DNA of 64,000 bases from Gaiellaceae bacterium (GTDB lineage: Bacteria > Actinomycetota > Thermoleophilia > Gaiellales > Gaiellaceae): assembly GCA_026002995.1 (NCBI GenBank), contig BPGK01000001.1:1054001-1118000 (forward strand), given 5' to 3'. Numbering within the stretch: position 1 is the first letter of the stretch; every line of letters begins with the position of its first letter. The translations under genes were made by a program, and so were the position numbers. Below are positions 1 to 8,325 of this stretch, one piece after another. The notes under the pieces were generated by a model. It had not been told where the DNA came from, did no database searches, and worked only from the letters and a program-made list of their open reading frames with translations.

Positions 1-441
1 ATCCCCAAGATCCGCCGCCGCCTGCAGACCCTGCACGACGTCGGCCTCGACTACATCCGCCTCGGGCAGCCGGCGACGACCCTCTCCGGCGGCGAGGCGC
101 AGCGGGTGAAGCTCGCCGCCGAGCTCTCCAAGGTCGCGACCGGCAGGACGCTCTACATCCTCGACGAGCCGACCACCGGCCTCCACTTCGCCGACATCGA
201 GAAGCTGCTCGAGGTCCTGCAGCGGCTCGTCGACTCGGGCAACACCGTGCTCGTGATCGAGCACAACCTGGACGTGATCAAGCAGGCCGACTGGATCGTC
301 GACCTCGGCCCCGAGGGCGGCGACGAGGGGGGCGAGGTGGTCGCGGCCGGGACGCCGGAGCAGGTGGCGCAGGTCGAGGAGAGCCATACGGGGCAGTTCC
401 TGCGGGCGGTGCTGGCGGAGCCGGCGGCGGCGGCCGCCTGA
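1..441 (+). CDS. uvrA: Excinuclease ABC subunit A, C-terminal end (partial)
   Basis: Only the last 146 residues are in the window; the gene begins upstream. They contain the ABC signature [15 protein letters not shown] (about residues 29-43 of the fragment), the Walker B stretch [12 protein letters not shown] and the switch region [20 protein letters not shown], an arrangement specific to the second ATPase domain of UvrA. UvrA dimerises, scans DNA for bulky lesions and loads UvrB in nucleotide excision repair. The Ala-rich tail after the ATPase domain is short and unremarkable. The reading frame is open from base 1 and stops with TGA at 439-441. Confidence 0.96.
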   Translation: MPKIRRRLQTLHDVGLDYIRLGQPATTLSGGEAQRVKLAAELSKVATGRTLYILDEPTTGLHFADIEKLLEVLQRLVDSGNTVLVIEHNLDVIKQADWIVDLGPEGGDEGGEVVAAGTPEQVAQVEESHTGQFLRAVLAEPAAAAA

Positions 442-602
442 CTCCGAGCAGGGTGCACGCGTCGGTGGAGCGGTGGATGCGGGGGGCGGCAAGCACGGGA
501 GGGTGGCGCCACGCTCATCGTCAGCATCCGGCGGACGGCGCTGCGCTTTGCTGCTGCCGGGCCCGGCTTCACGACGGAGGACGGATACGAGGGAGGACGG
601 AG

Positions 603-854
603 ATGAGCAAGATCCCGACGTTCTCAGAGCTCCAGAAGCTCTCCGACGAGAAACTCATCGAGCGCTATGACCAGGCAGCCGAGCGCACGGTCGTCGGAAC
701 AGAGTTCTACCTCCGCGAACTCTCGCGCCGAGACACGCGGCGACAGTCGGAGACGCTCCTGAAGTTCACTCAGCAGATTCGCACGTTGACGATCGTCGTC
801 GCTCTCCTGACCTTGGTCAACGTGTTCTTCGTTGGTTACTCGGTCTTGCGATGA
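603..854 (+). CDS. Small tail-anchored membrane protein, unknown function
   Basis: 83 residues, not recognised. The N-terminal 55 residues are charged and helical (LSDEKLIERYDQAAERT), and the C-terminus holds a single hydrophobic stretch (IVVALLTLVNVFFVGY) followed by three residues, so it would sit in the membrane by its tail with the bulk in the cytoplasm. The ATG at 603 is chosen because GGAGGACGGAG stands immediately before it. Codon usage is less GC-biased than in the neighbours, as it also is in the next gene, which may mean recent acquisition. A hairpin separates it from the next gene. Confidence 0.7.
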   Translation: MSKIPTFSELQKLSDEKLIERYDQAAERTVVGTEFYLRELSRRDTRRQSETLLKFTQQIRTLTIVVALLTLVNVFFVGYSVLR

Positions 855-882
855 GTCGGAGGCTTATCGAGCGTCTGACCTT

Positions 883-907
883 CGGCGGGCGAGAGGTAGG
901 CCCGCCG
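883..907 (+). terminator. GC-rich hairpin, possible terminator
   Basis: CGGCGGGC (883-890) pairs with GCCCGCCG (900-907) around a 9-base loop. It lies between the small membrane gene and the DHFR-like gene. No T-run follows, so it may be a Rho-assisted stop or just a spacer hairpin. Confidence 0.35.
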
Positions 908-948
908 ACTGGCGTAGACATCGGAGTTCGAGCAATACAGGAGACTCC

Positions 949-1539
949 ATGAAGACACTCATCACGGAATTCATAAGCCTCGATGGTGTCGTCCAGGCGC
1001 CCGGTGCCTCCACGGAAGACACCGACGGCGGCTTTGCTCACGGTGGCTGGATGACGAAGTACTTCGATCCGGAAGTCGTGGGCGGAGCGTTTGACGAGCT
1101 GGCCAAGCAGAGCGACGCGCTCCTGCAAGGACGCCGCACCTACCAGGTGTCGGCCACTGCCTGGCCTAGCCGCTCCGGAGACGACTTCTCCGACTGGATC
1201 AACCGCGTGCAGAAGTACGTCGTCTCCGACACGCTCACCGAGGACGCCATCACTTGGCACCCGACCACCATCATCCGCGGCAGAGACTTTCTGAAGACCG
1301 TGGCCGACCTGCGGGCGCAGCCGGGCGGCTACATCTACGTGTATGGCAGCCCGACCATGGTGCACTCGCTCCTGGCCGCCGACTTGGTAGACGAACTCGT
1401 GCTCACGGTCGTGCCCCTCGTCATCGGGAGCGGCAAGAAGCTCTTCCCAGCGATGGTCGAGCCGCTGCCCTTCGACCTCGTTTCCGCCGTGATGGCGAGC
1501 ACGGGTGCCCAGGTCTGCCGCTATGTGCGGGCACGGTAG
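949..1539 (+). CDS. Dihydrofolate reductase / RibD C-terminal domain protein
   Basis: 196 residues of the RibD-C/DHFR-like fold. Recognisable parts are the N-terminal strand and loop (FISLDGVVQAPG), the helix-strand GRRTYQV near residue 60, and the C-terminal block YVYGSPTMVHSLL ... VPLVIGSGKKLF typical of small actinobacterial yyaP/yyaP-like reductases. Such proteins bind NAD(P)H, but their substrates are mostly unknown, and this one is not expected to be the housekeeping DHFR. The ATG at 949 is preceded by CAGGAGACTCC, a fair ribosome site. It stands alone, with no operon partner. Confidence 0.85.
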   Translation: MKTLITEFISLDGVVQAPGASTEDTDGGFAHGGWMTKYFDPEVVGGAFDELAKQSDALLQGRRTYQVSATAWPSRSGDDFSDWINRVQKYVVSDTLTEDAITWHPTTIIRGRDFLKTVADLRAQPGGYIYVYGSPTMVHSLLAADLVDELVLTVVPLVIGSGKKLFPAMVEPLPFDLVSAVMASTGAQVCRYVRAR

Positions 1540-1707
1540 CGCGCTTCGCAACTATGGCGCTGGACTCCAGTAGGGGTCGGCGTAGCGTCCGTCGGGGAAT
1601 TGGAGTTCCCCGCTTTCGTGGACACCCGAGCGCTCGGTCGCGAGCGGAGGATCGCCCGAAATTCCACCGCGAACGGGACAACCTCCCAGGCACCGGCGGG
1701 GGCGTAG

Positions 1708-2127
1708 TCAGGCGTCCGCGGGCAGGAGCTCGAACGTCCCGCCAGCCAGCGGCTCGAGCGCGCGGAAGTGGCGCTCGTCGAGCGTGAAGATCCGGTTCGT
1801 GCGGTAGCGGTCGGCGAGGACGACGAGCGACGCCTCGGTCAGCCCGATCCGGAGGTCGCGGTACCGGGCGATGACCCGTCGAGCTGACATGAGGTCCTGG
1901 ACATCGAAGCTCGCGAGGAGGTAGCCACCGCTCGAGAGCTCGTCGAGCAGCGCCAGCTCTGCGACGACCCCGGCATCTCGCGTCGTCAGGTAGTCGAGCT
2001 CCGCGAGGACGAACGGGGAGAGAACGATAGGGCCGCGCTCAGCGTCGAGGAACGCGCGCGCCGCGGCGTGCTGCAGCTGGCTCTCGTCGAAGGCGCTGAG
2101 CAGCCCGCTCGTATCGGCGACGATCAA
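1708..2127 (-). CDS. vapC: VapC-type PIN-domain toxin (putative ribonuclease)
   Basis: 139 residues with the PIN fold. The first acidic residue is Asp5 in MIVADTSGLL, the second is in LAELDYL, the third position carries Glu instead of the usual Asp (GLTEASLVVLADRY) and the fourth is in FTLDERHF. Such toxins cleave RNA, usually tRNA or rRNA, with Mg2+ held by these acids. The start codon overlaps the stop of the upstream ribbon-helix-helix antitoxin by four bases (ATGA), so the pair is translationally coupled. The Asp-to-Glu change keeps the charge, so the toxin is probably intact. Confidence 0.88.
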   Translation of the reverse strand: MIVADTSGLLSAFDESQLQHAAARAFLDAERGPIVLSPFVLAELDYLTTRDAGVVAELALLDELSSGGYLLASFDVQDLMSARRVIARYRDLRIGLTEASLVVLADRYRTNRIFTLDERHFRALEPLAGGTFELLPADA

Positions 2128-2336
2128 TCCTCGCCGAAGCCTTCCAGCGCGGCGTCCCAGTCCTCGATCGGCTTGCCGCTCGCGAACAGCGGCAGCTTCG
2201 GGCGTGGCCGCTCGCGGGCCGTGAACTCCTCCAAGGCGGCGCGGATCAGCTCGGCCTCGGAGCGCCCCTGCTCACGGGCGATCCGCTCGAGCCGGGCCTT
2301 GAGCGCCTCTGGGAGGTACACCGTCGTCTTCACCAT
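2124..2336 (-). CDS. vapB: VapB-type ribbon-helix-helix antitoxin
   Basis: 70 residues beginning MVKTTVYLPEALKARLERIA, a textbook ribbon-helix-helix (CopG/Arc) DNA-binding strand and first helix, followed by the second helix SEAELIRAALEEF and an acidic tail that would occupy the toxin. The ATG at 2336 is preferred over a GTG three codons upstream because a TACGGT -10 box lies seven bases before it, giving a leaderless start. It would autorepress its own promoter together with the PIN toxin encoded immediately downstream. Confidence 0.88.
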   Translation of the reverse strand: MVKTTVYLPEALKARLERIAREQGRSEAELIRAALEEFTARERPRPKLPLFASGKPIEDWDAALEGFGED

Positions 2337-2343
2337 GCCATAC

Positions 2344-2349
2344 ACCGTA
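2344..2349 (-). promoter_or_regulatory. -10 box for the vapBC operon
   Basis: TACGGT on the minus strand, seven bases before the ATG at 2336. The surrounding palindromic sequence GTATGGTACGGTGTATGGC could also be where the antitoxin binds. Confidence 0.5.
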
Positions 2350-2669
2350 CCATACGTGAGGCGCGCTCCCGGCTTCCACGACTCCGCCGCCGGTCAGCGC
2401 GCTGGCGTCGATGCGTCCGAGGTCGTCCTCATTGACGATGGAGACGCTCCGGCTCGAGACCGATCCACGACGGCCGGCTCGGGCCGCGTCCGGCTGAAGA
2501 CGCACGCCGCTCGGCCGTGCGACGGCGCTACGCGCGGCTTCGGTCTTCGCAGCTCCACGTCGTCCATCAACGACCGCTGCCCGACGGCGCGCCCCGGACT
2601 CCGAGCAGGTGGCGAGGATCGCCCGGAAGGCCTCGAGATCGGGCACGCGGAGCTCGTCCGGGCAGCAAG
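2350..2669. other. Intergenic stretch with no supported gene
   Basis: About 320 bases between the vapB promoter and a small zinc-finger gene. No frame has a convincing start, ribosome site or recognisable protein. On the minus strand one open frame reads SIVNEDDLGRIDASALTGG next to the promoter, which may be remnant sequence, but I cannot support a gene. Confidence 0.4.
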
Positions 2670-2801
2670 CTACGAGGTCGCCTGCTCGTCGCTCACGAGC
2701 GCGTGCAGACTCTCGTACTCCTCCCGGCAGGCGGGGCAGCCGACGAGGTGCGCCCGCGGGCCGAGGCAGTCGGACTCCCGGTCGCACTCGGCGGGCGTCA
2801 T
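2670..2801 (-). CDS. Small zinc-finger protein, anti-sigma-like
   Basis: 43 residues. The sequence HLVGCPACREEYESLHALV is the His-x3-Cys-x2-Cys helix seen in anti-sigma-factor zinc fingers (ZF-HC2 type), with two further cysteines upstream (CDRESDC). It is encoded 50 bases downstream of the cyclase-ATPase regulator on the same strand, so it may be its last operon member. No membrane segment follows, unlike a full anti-sigma factor. The start is uncertain because another ATG lies 18 codons upstream. Confidence 0.5.
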   Translation of the reverse strand: MTPAECDRESDCLGPRAHLVGCPACREEYESLHALVSDEQATS

Positions 2802-2851
2802 GCACCCCGGCAGTGCTCGAAGCGGGTGCCCGGAACTTCCTGCTGGGCACG

Positions 2852-5800
2852 TCATGCCGAGACCTCGACGCGGCGCGGCGCTGCCTCGAGCCGCTCGAGC
2901 CAAGGCCGCGCTTGGAGCCGCTCGAAGATCTCGCGCGCCTCGGCCAGCGACGCGCTGTCACCCGTGAGCTCGCCGCGCTCGAGCAGCGTGACCGCGAGCC
3001 AGAACGGGATGCCCAGCTCGCGGAAGCGCTTCGCCGCTGCCTCGTAGCGCTCGCTCGCCTCCTCTGCGGACGCCGTCAGCCGTGCCCGGAAGCGCAGCGC
3101 CTGCGCGCCCAGGTAGGGTGAGCGCAGACCCGGCGGGACGGCCTCGATCGACGCGACGAGCTCTTCGGCCTGCCGGCGCTCGCCCAGCGCGATCGCCGCC
3201 TCGACCGCCTCGACGATCGAGGTCTTGGTCGACTGGTGCGTCTCGCCCAGCGTCCGTGCGACCTCGGCTGTCTCGGAGCCGAGACGGAGGGCGTCCGCGA
3301 GCCGGCCTTCCGCTCGCGCCACCGCTGCCGCCGCAGCGTCGTAGCCGGTCTTGTCCTGCAGGTGGGGCGAGTCCCCGTGCGCCGCGTAGAGATCGAGGAG
3401 GCGTCGGGCAGCTGCGACGTCGCCGCGGTGGATGCGGATCTCGGGTATGGAGCTGAGGAAGCTCGTCGTCAGCGCGTCGAGCAGCCGCTCCTCCGGCACC
3501 TCGGCGAACGCCGCCAGCGCCTCGTCCCAGCGGCCGAGCATGAAGAGCGGATACGACGTCTCCGCGATCGCGCTCCACTCGGCCCGGCGGTCCCCGCGCC
3601 GTCGCATGACGGCGAGCGCGTCGGAGAGGTAGGAGAGCGCTTCCTCGTAGCGGTCGCGTCCGAAGCAGAGGTCGGAGAGGTTGTGTAAGGCGTTGCCTTC
3701 GTGCTCCGGCAGATCGTGCTCACGCGCGAGGGAGAGCTGGTGCTTCCGGAGAGCGAGCGCCTCCTCGGGCCTGCGGCCCGAGGAGGCGTACGCCTTGACG
3801 CCGAGCGCGCGCGCAAGAGCGTCGCTCGCGCCGAGCGACTCGGCGAGCTCGATCGCGAACTCGGCCTTGGAGAGCGCGTGGTCGGTCTTCCCGAGGAATG
3901 CGTAGCAGGCACCGAGGCGAGCCGCCACCTCGGCGAGCTCGGCGCCCGGCTCGAAGGCTTGCAACGCGTCGAACGCGGCCTCTGCCCTGGCGATGGCCTC
4001 CTCCCAGCGGCCCTGGTACGCCTCCACCGCCGAGAGCTTTCCGGAGACGCGGGCCGCCGATCGATCGTCTCCTCCGGCCTCGTACAGCGAGATGGACTCG
4101 CCGAGCAGCCGTGCCGCCTCGTCGTAGTCGGGCACGTACACCCCGAGCCAACCCGCGCGGTCGAGCAGCGCGGCGCGAGCGAGTGGCTCGTCCGTCAGCT
4201 CCGCGGCCTGCGTGAGGTAGCGGAGTGCTTCGCCGGCGGCACCGAGCGACTCGGCTCGGTCGCCCGCGCGGACGAGGGCGTCGCAGGCCTTCGTCTTGAC
4301 CTCGGACGCGTCGTCGGCATCCGGGAGCGCCGTGTACGCGTCGACGTAGTGCGACGCGAGCACTTCGACGATCTCGTCCTCGTTCGCGTAGCCGCTCGAC
4401 AGGTAGGCGGCGGCCGCGAGGTGCCTGACACGGCGCTCTCGCTTCGAGAGCGTCTCGTAGGCGACGCGGCGCACCAGGTCCTGGAGGAAGCCGTACTGGC
4501 CGTGCTCGGGCGAAGTGGGATCGGCCTGGACGCCGAGGATCTCCTTCCGGGCGAGCGAGGCGAGGAGCGGGTCGAGCTCGGCCTCGGCGAGACCTCCGAC
4601 GGCTGCCAGCGCCTGGCGCGTAAACGTCTTGCCGAGCACCGCGGCGTCCTGGAGCAGCCGGCGCTCCTCCGGCGGAAGGCTGTCCAGGCGCGAGGCGACG
4701 AGCCCGTGCAGGGTCTCCGGGACCTCGAGCGAGGGGATCTCGCCGGTCGGGCGGTAGACGGAGCCCTCCTGGACGAGGAGCCCCCGGTCGAGCAGCATCC
4801 GCACCGTCTCGACGGCATACAGCGGCACGCCCTCGGCGCGGGCGAGGATCTGCGCGCGCAGCGCGTCGGGGAGGCCGGGCACGAACCCGTCCAGGAGCTC
4901 GCTCATCGCTGCCTCCGAGAGCGGGCCCAGGTTTAGGGAGGTGAAGTTGCGGTGCCCGGCGCCCCAGCTCGGCCGGCGCTCGAGCAGCTCGGGCCGCGCG
5001 AGCGTGAGCACGAAGAGCGGGCTCGAGCGCGACCACTCGAGGAGGTACTCGACGAAGTCGAGCAGGCTCGCGTCCGCCCACTGCATGTCCTCGAAGACGA
5101 GGACGGTCGGGTACGTGCCCGCGAGCCGCTCGAAGAACAGCCGCCAGCCCGCGAACAGGTCGTGGCGCTCGTGCGAGGAGGCCTCCTGCGCGATCCCGAG
5201 CAGGCTCGCGAGCATCGGCTGGACGAACCGACGCTCCTCGGCGTCGAGGAGGTGCTCGTCGAGTGTGGCCTCGAGTTTCGAGCGCGCGGTCGCATCGTCG
5301 TCCTCCTCCGAGATCCGGCAGCGCATGCGCACCATGTCCGCGAGCGCCCAGTAGGTCACGCCCTCGCCGTAGGCGAGGCAGCGGCCGCGGTGCCAGTAGA
5401 CGTTGTCGACGAGGCCGTCGAAGTACTTGTAGAACTCCCACGCGAGCCTCGACTTGCCGATGCCGGCGATACCCATGGCGGAGACGAGGTGAGCCGTCCT
5501 GCTCGGCCGCGGAGGCGTGGAAGAGCTCCTTGACGAGCCGCAGCTCGCGGTCGCGGCCGACGAAGGGCGGCTCGAGCCCGCTCGACTTCAGCGCTCCTTG
5601 CCTCCCTGAGACGACGCGGATCGCGCGGTAGAGCGTGACGGGCTCTTCCTTGCCCTTGAGCTCGTGTGATCCCGCGTCCTCGTACGCGATGGTGGGCTCG
5701 GTCGCGCGCTTCGTCGACTCGCCGACCAGCACCTTGCCCGGCTCGGCCGCCGACTGGATGCGCGCCGCGGTGTTCACGAGGTCTCCGGCGACCATGCCCT

Positions 5801-6362
5801 GCCCCTCGGCGCCCAGGGTGACCGCGGCCTCGCCGGTCGAGACGCCCGCCCGCGCCTGGAGCTCGGGCGCGCCGACCTCGTCGCCGAGCGCGGAGACGGC
5901 GGCGACGAGGTCGAGCGCGGCCCGAACGGCCCGCTCGGCGTCGTCCTCGGTCGCGACCGGCGTCCCCCAGACGGCCATCACCGCATCGCCGATGAACTTC
6001 TCCACCGTCCCGCCGTAGAGCTCGATCAGCCGCCGGCAGGTGTCGAAGTAGTGGGAGAGCAGCTCGCGCGTCTCCTCGGGGTCGCGCCCCTCGGAGGCGG
6101 CGGTGAAACCGACGAGGTCGGCGAAGAGGACGGAGACGAGGCGGCGCTCGGCGGCGGGCGCCGCCGTCTCCGTCGCCCTCTCTGCCTCTCGGGGCGCGTG
6201 CGCGGCGAGCGCCTTCCCGCACTCGCCGCAGAACTTGACGCCGGGCGGGTTCGGCGTCCCGCAGGAGGGGCAGGCGAGCGCCAGGGAGGCGCCGCACTCT
6301 CCGCAGAACTTGCGCCCGGCCTCGTTCGCGGTTCCGCAGGCGGGACAGGGCTGGCTCGCCAC
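2852..6362 (-). CDS. Zinc-ribbon / class III cyclase / AAA-type ATPase / TPR regulator (apparent frameshift near 5495)
   Basis: About 1,170 residues if one base near 5494-5495 is ignored. The first part (6362 to about 5495) has two zinc ribbons (CPACGTANEAGRKFCGEC, then CPSCGTPN...FCGEC) and a nucleotide-cyclase domain with both metal aspartates (LFADLVGFT, FIGDAVMAVWG). The second part (about 5494 to 2852) holds a Walker A GIAGIGKSRL, an NB-ARC/AAA-like region with Walker B VLVFEDMQWAD, and a long TPR tail (repeated A/L helices such as RYEEALSYLSDAL). This domain order is that of large actinobacterial adenylate cyclase-type signal proteins. In one frame the peptide runs FHASAAEQD; after a one-base slip it continues AHLVSAMGIAGIGKSRL, an exact family join, so the break is either a recent mutation or a base-calling error. 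The GTG at 6362 has a TAGAGT box six bases upstream. Confidence 0.85.
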
Positions 6363-6420
6363 GGCTGAACTCTAGTGTCGCGACGGCAGCCGCTCAATCG
6401 TCGGCGGCTACGCTCCAGGC
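6363..6420. promoter_or_regulatory. Divergent promoter region between cyclase and Yip1 genes
   Basis: A minus-strand TAGAGT (6369-6374) lies six bases from the GTG at 6362, and a plus-strand TACGCT (6409-6414) lies six bases from the ATG at 6421. Both spacings suggest leaderless transcripts. Confidence 0.55.
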
Positions 6421-7074
6421 ATGTCGTCGGAAACGGCCGAGACGCGGGGCATCTCGCCCGACCGTGCGTGGTGGCTGCGCGTTCCGGCTGTCTTCCTCTC
6501 GCCGCGATCCGTCTTCTTCGCGCTTCGCGAGGACGACCCGGATGACATCGCGGCGCGGTCCGAGCCGGTGCTCTTCCTCGTTCTCCTCTCGGGGATGGCG
6601 GCCGTGCTCGCGACTCCGACCGCCGGCGGGCTGCTCGACAACCCGGAGTACGACGCCCTGCTCGTCGCTGTGTGGGCGTTCATCGCGGGCGGGATCTACG
6701 GCGCCGTCGGCTACTTCGTCCTCGGCCTGGCCCTCCACTTCGGGACGCGCCTGCTGGGCAGCCAGGGGTCGTTTCGGCGAGAGCGGCAGCTCCTCGCCTT
6801 CGCGTCCGCGCCGCTCGCCGTGTCGCTTCTCGTCCTCCTGCCCGCCAGGCTCGCGCTCTACGGCGGCGACACCTTCCGGAAGAGCGGGCCGGACGAGGGC
6901 GCGGGGGAGAGCGTGCTGCTCGCGCTCCAGCTCGGCTTCGTGGCGTGGTCGGCCGCGCTGCTCGTCCTGGGCGTGAAGGTCGTCCACGGCTGGGGGTGGC
7001 TGCGTGCGCTCGGCTCGCTCGCCGCCGGAGTGGCGCTGCTCGCTGCGTTCGCAGGGGTGTTCCTCACCTTGTAG
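6421..7074 (+). CDS. Yip1-domain integral membrane protein
   Basis: 217 residues with about five membrane spans (roughly 43-65, 75-105, 125-148, 165-187, 192-215). The N-terminal motif WWLRVPAVFLSPRSVFFALRE, with a short amphipathic stretch before the first span, is the pattern of bacterial Yip1-family proteins. Function in bacteria is unknown; no enzyme motif is visible. The start is fixed by a TACGCT box six bases upstream. Its TAG stop falls inside a palindromic repeat that follows. Confidence 0.75.
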   Translation: MSSETAETRGISPDRAWWLRVPAVFLSPRSVFFALREDDPDDIAARSEPVLFLVLLSGMAAVLATPTAGGLLDNPEYDALLVAVWAFIAGGIYGAVGYFVLGLALHFGTRLLGSQGSFRRERQLLAFASAPLAVSLLVLLPARLALYGGDTFRKSGPDEGAGESVLLALQLGFVAWSAALLVLGVKVVHGWGWLRALGSLAAGVALLAAFAGVFLTL

Positions 7075-7121
7075 GCGAGGCTTGTCTCGGTGAGGGCGAC
7101 CCGAGGGTCGCCCCTGCGACG
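7072..7121. repeat. Palindromic GC-rich intergenic repeat
   Basis: GTAGGCGAGGCTTGTCTCG followed by the hairpin GGGCGACCC-GAG-GGTCGCCCC. The same motifs recur at 7424-7449, 10751-10779 and 10906-10928. The first bases form the stop codon of the Yip1 gene. Confidence 0.7.
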
Positions 7122-7138
7122 TACGCAACAAGGGGTTC

Positions 7139-7352
7139 GCAACAGGGGTCAGGTCTGCCGTGTTGCAGCGAGGAGCGAGAGAAGGTACCGAGCATGCGCG
7201 CAACGAAAGGGACCTGACCCCGGTGTTGCGCGGAACGCCCGTCGTGTGCAACAGGGGTCAGGTCTGCCGTGTTGCAGCGAGGAGCGAGAGAAGGTACCGA
7301 GCATGCGCGCAACGAAAGGGACCTGACCCCGGTGTTGCGCGGAACGCCCGTC
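7139..7352. repeat. Two tandem copies of the GGTCAGG inverted-repeat element
   Basis: Two 105-base copies (7139-7243 and 7248-7352) are identical, with a period of 109. Each copy is an imperfect palindrome: outer arms GCAACAGGGGTCAGGTC and GACCTGACCCCGGTGTTGC, inner arms GTTGC and GCAAC. The orientation is opposite to that of the related copy at 10802-10898. The bases from 7353 to 7423 hold nothing recognisable. Confidence 0.9.
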
Positions 7353-7423
7353 TTGCGCCACGGCCGGCCCCGGAGCACCCGTCGGGTCTTCGCTCGACGC
7401 CCGCGCTCCCGCACTCGAGAGGA

Positions 7424-7449
7424 GGGAGACCCAGGGGTCGCCCCTACGA
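7424..7449. repeat. Palindromic GC-rich repeat at the end of panB
   Basis: GGGAGACCCAGGGGTCGCCC followed by CTACGA, a relative of the repeat at 7072-7121. The CTA at 7444-7446 is the complement of the panB TAG stop codon, so the repeat has set the end of that protein. Confidence 0.65.
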
Positions 7450-8325
7450 CGGGTACGGAGATGAGGCGGCGGACGCCGCAAGGCCCCGCTCGAAGAGGGC
7501 GAGCTCGTCGTCGGGCATCGCATAGGTGTGTTCCTCGGCCGGGAAGCGGCGCTCGCGGACGTCGCGGGTGTAGGCATCGAGCGCGTCGCGGATCGCGTCT
7601 CCGATCTCCGCGTAGCGCTTCACGAAGCGTGCTTGGTGTCCGTGCGAGAGGCCGAGCAGGTCGTGCCAGACGAGCACCTGTCCGTCGCAGCCCGGCCCGG
7701 CGCCGATCCCGATCGTCGGAATGGCGAGCCGCTCGCTGATCCGGGCTGCGACCGGCGCCGGGACGGCCTCGAGCACGAGCGAGAAGCAGCCGGCCGCCTC
7801 GAGCGCGCGCGCATCGGCGAGGAGTTGGAGCGCTCGCTCGGCGGTTCTGCCCTGCGCCTTGAAGCCGCCGAGCATCGTGGCCGACTGTGGGGTGAGCCCG
7901 ACGTGCCCCATGACCGGGATGCCCGCGCCGACGAGCGCGCGCACGCGGGAGAGCGTCGGGCCGGCACCCTCGAGCTTGACCGCGTCAGCGCCTGCTTCTT
8001 TCACGAACCGGATCGCGTTCCGCAGCGCGTCCTCGTCCGAGACCTGGTACGAGCCGAACGGCATGTCGGCGACGACGAGGGGGCGCGGCGCGGCGCGCGC
8101 CACCGCGCGGGTGAGCATGAGCATCTCCTCCATCGTCGCCGGGACGGTCGAGTCGTGCCCGAGCACGGTCATCGCCGCCGAGTCGCCGACGAGGAGGATG
8201 TCGATCCCTGCCTCCCCCGCGAGCCGTGCCCCGGGGGCGTCGTAGGCCGTCACCATCGCGATCGGGCGACCCTCCGCCGCCATCGCGGCAAGCTCGGGGA
8301 GCGTGAGCTTCGCGGACGGGCTCAC
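7444..8325 (-). CDS. panB: 3-methyl-2-oxobutanoate hydroxymethyltransferase
   Basis: 293 residues. PanB transfers a hydroxymethyl group from 5,10-methylene-THF to 2-oxoisovalerate to give ketopantoate, the first committed step to pantothenate and CoA. Recognisable are MVTAYDAPGARLAGEAGID, the metal ligand region LLVGDSAAMTVLGHDST, MPFGSYQ, VKLEGA, MGHVGLTPQS and IGIGAGPGCDGQVLVWHD. The GTG start overlaps the panC stop (GTGA), which fixes it. The C-terminal extension after the fold (FERGLAASAASSPYPS) runs into an intergenic repeat that supplies the stop. Confidence 0.97.
   Translation of the reverse strand: MSPSAKLTLPELAAMAAEGRPIAMVTAYDAPGARLAGEAGIDILLVGDSAAMTVLGHDSTVPATMEEMLMLTRAVARAAPRPLVVADMPFGSYQVSDEDALRNAIRFVKEAGADAVKLEGAGPTLSRVRALVGAGIPVMGHVGLTPQSATMLGGFKAQGRTAERALQLLADARALEAAGCFSLVLEAVPAPVAARISERLAIPTIGIGAGPGCDGQVLVWHDLLGLSHGHQARFVKRYAEIGDAIRDALDAYTRDVRERRFPAEEHTYAMPDDELALFERGLAASAASSPYPS

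Noticed and set aside
2272-2961. Protein-coding frame across the intergenic stretch on the minus strand
   Set aside because: It runs through vapB and the cyclase end in another frame and shows no domain.
7139-7352. Possible CRISPR array
   Set aside because: Only two long copies with a four-base gap between them; the unit is a palindrome and there are no cas genes.
7072-7449. Hairpins as ordinary terminators for the Yip1 and panB genes
   Set aside because: The same sequences recur at other loci in more than one arrangement and lack T-runs, so they are better read as repeats, though they may also stop transcription.
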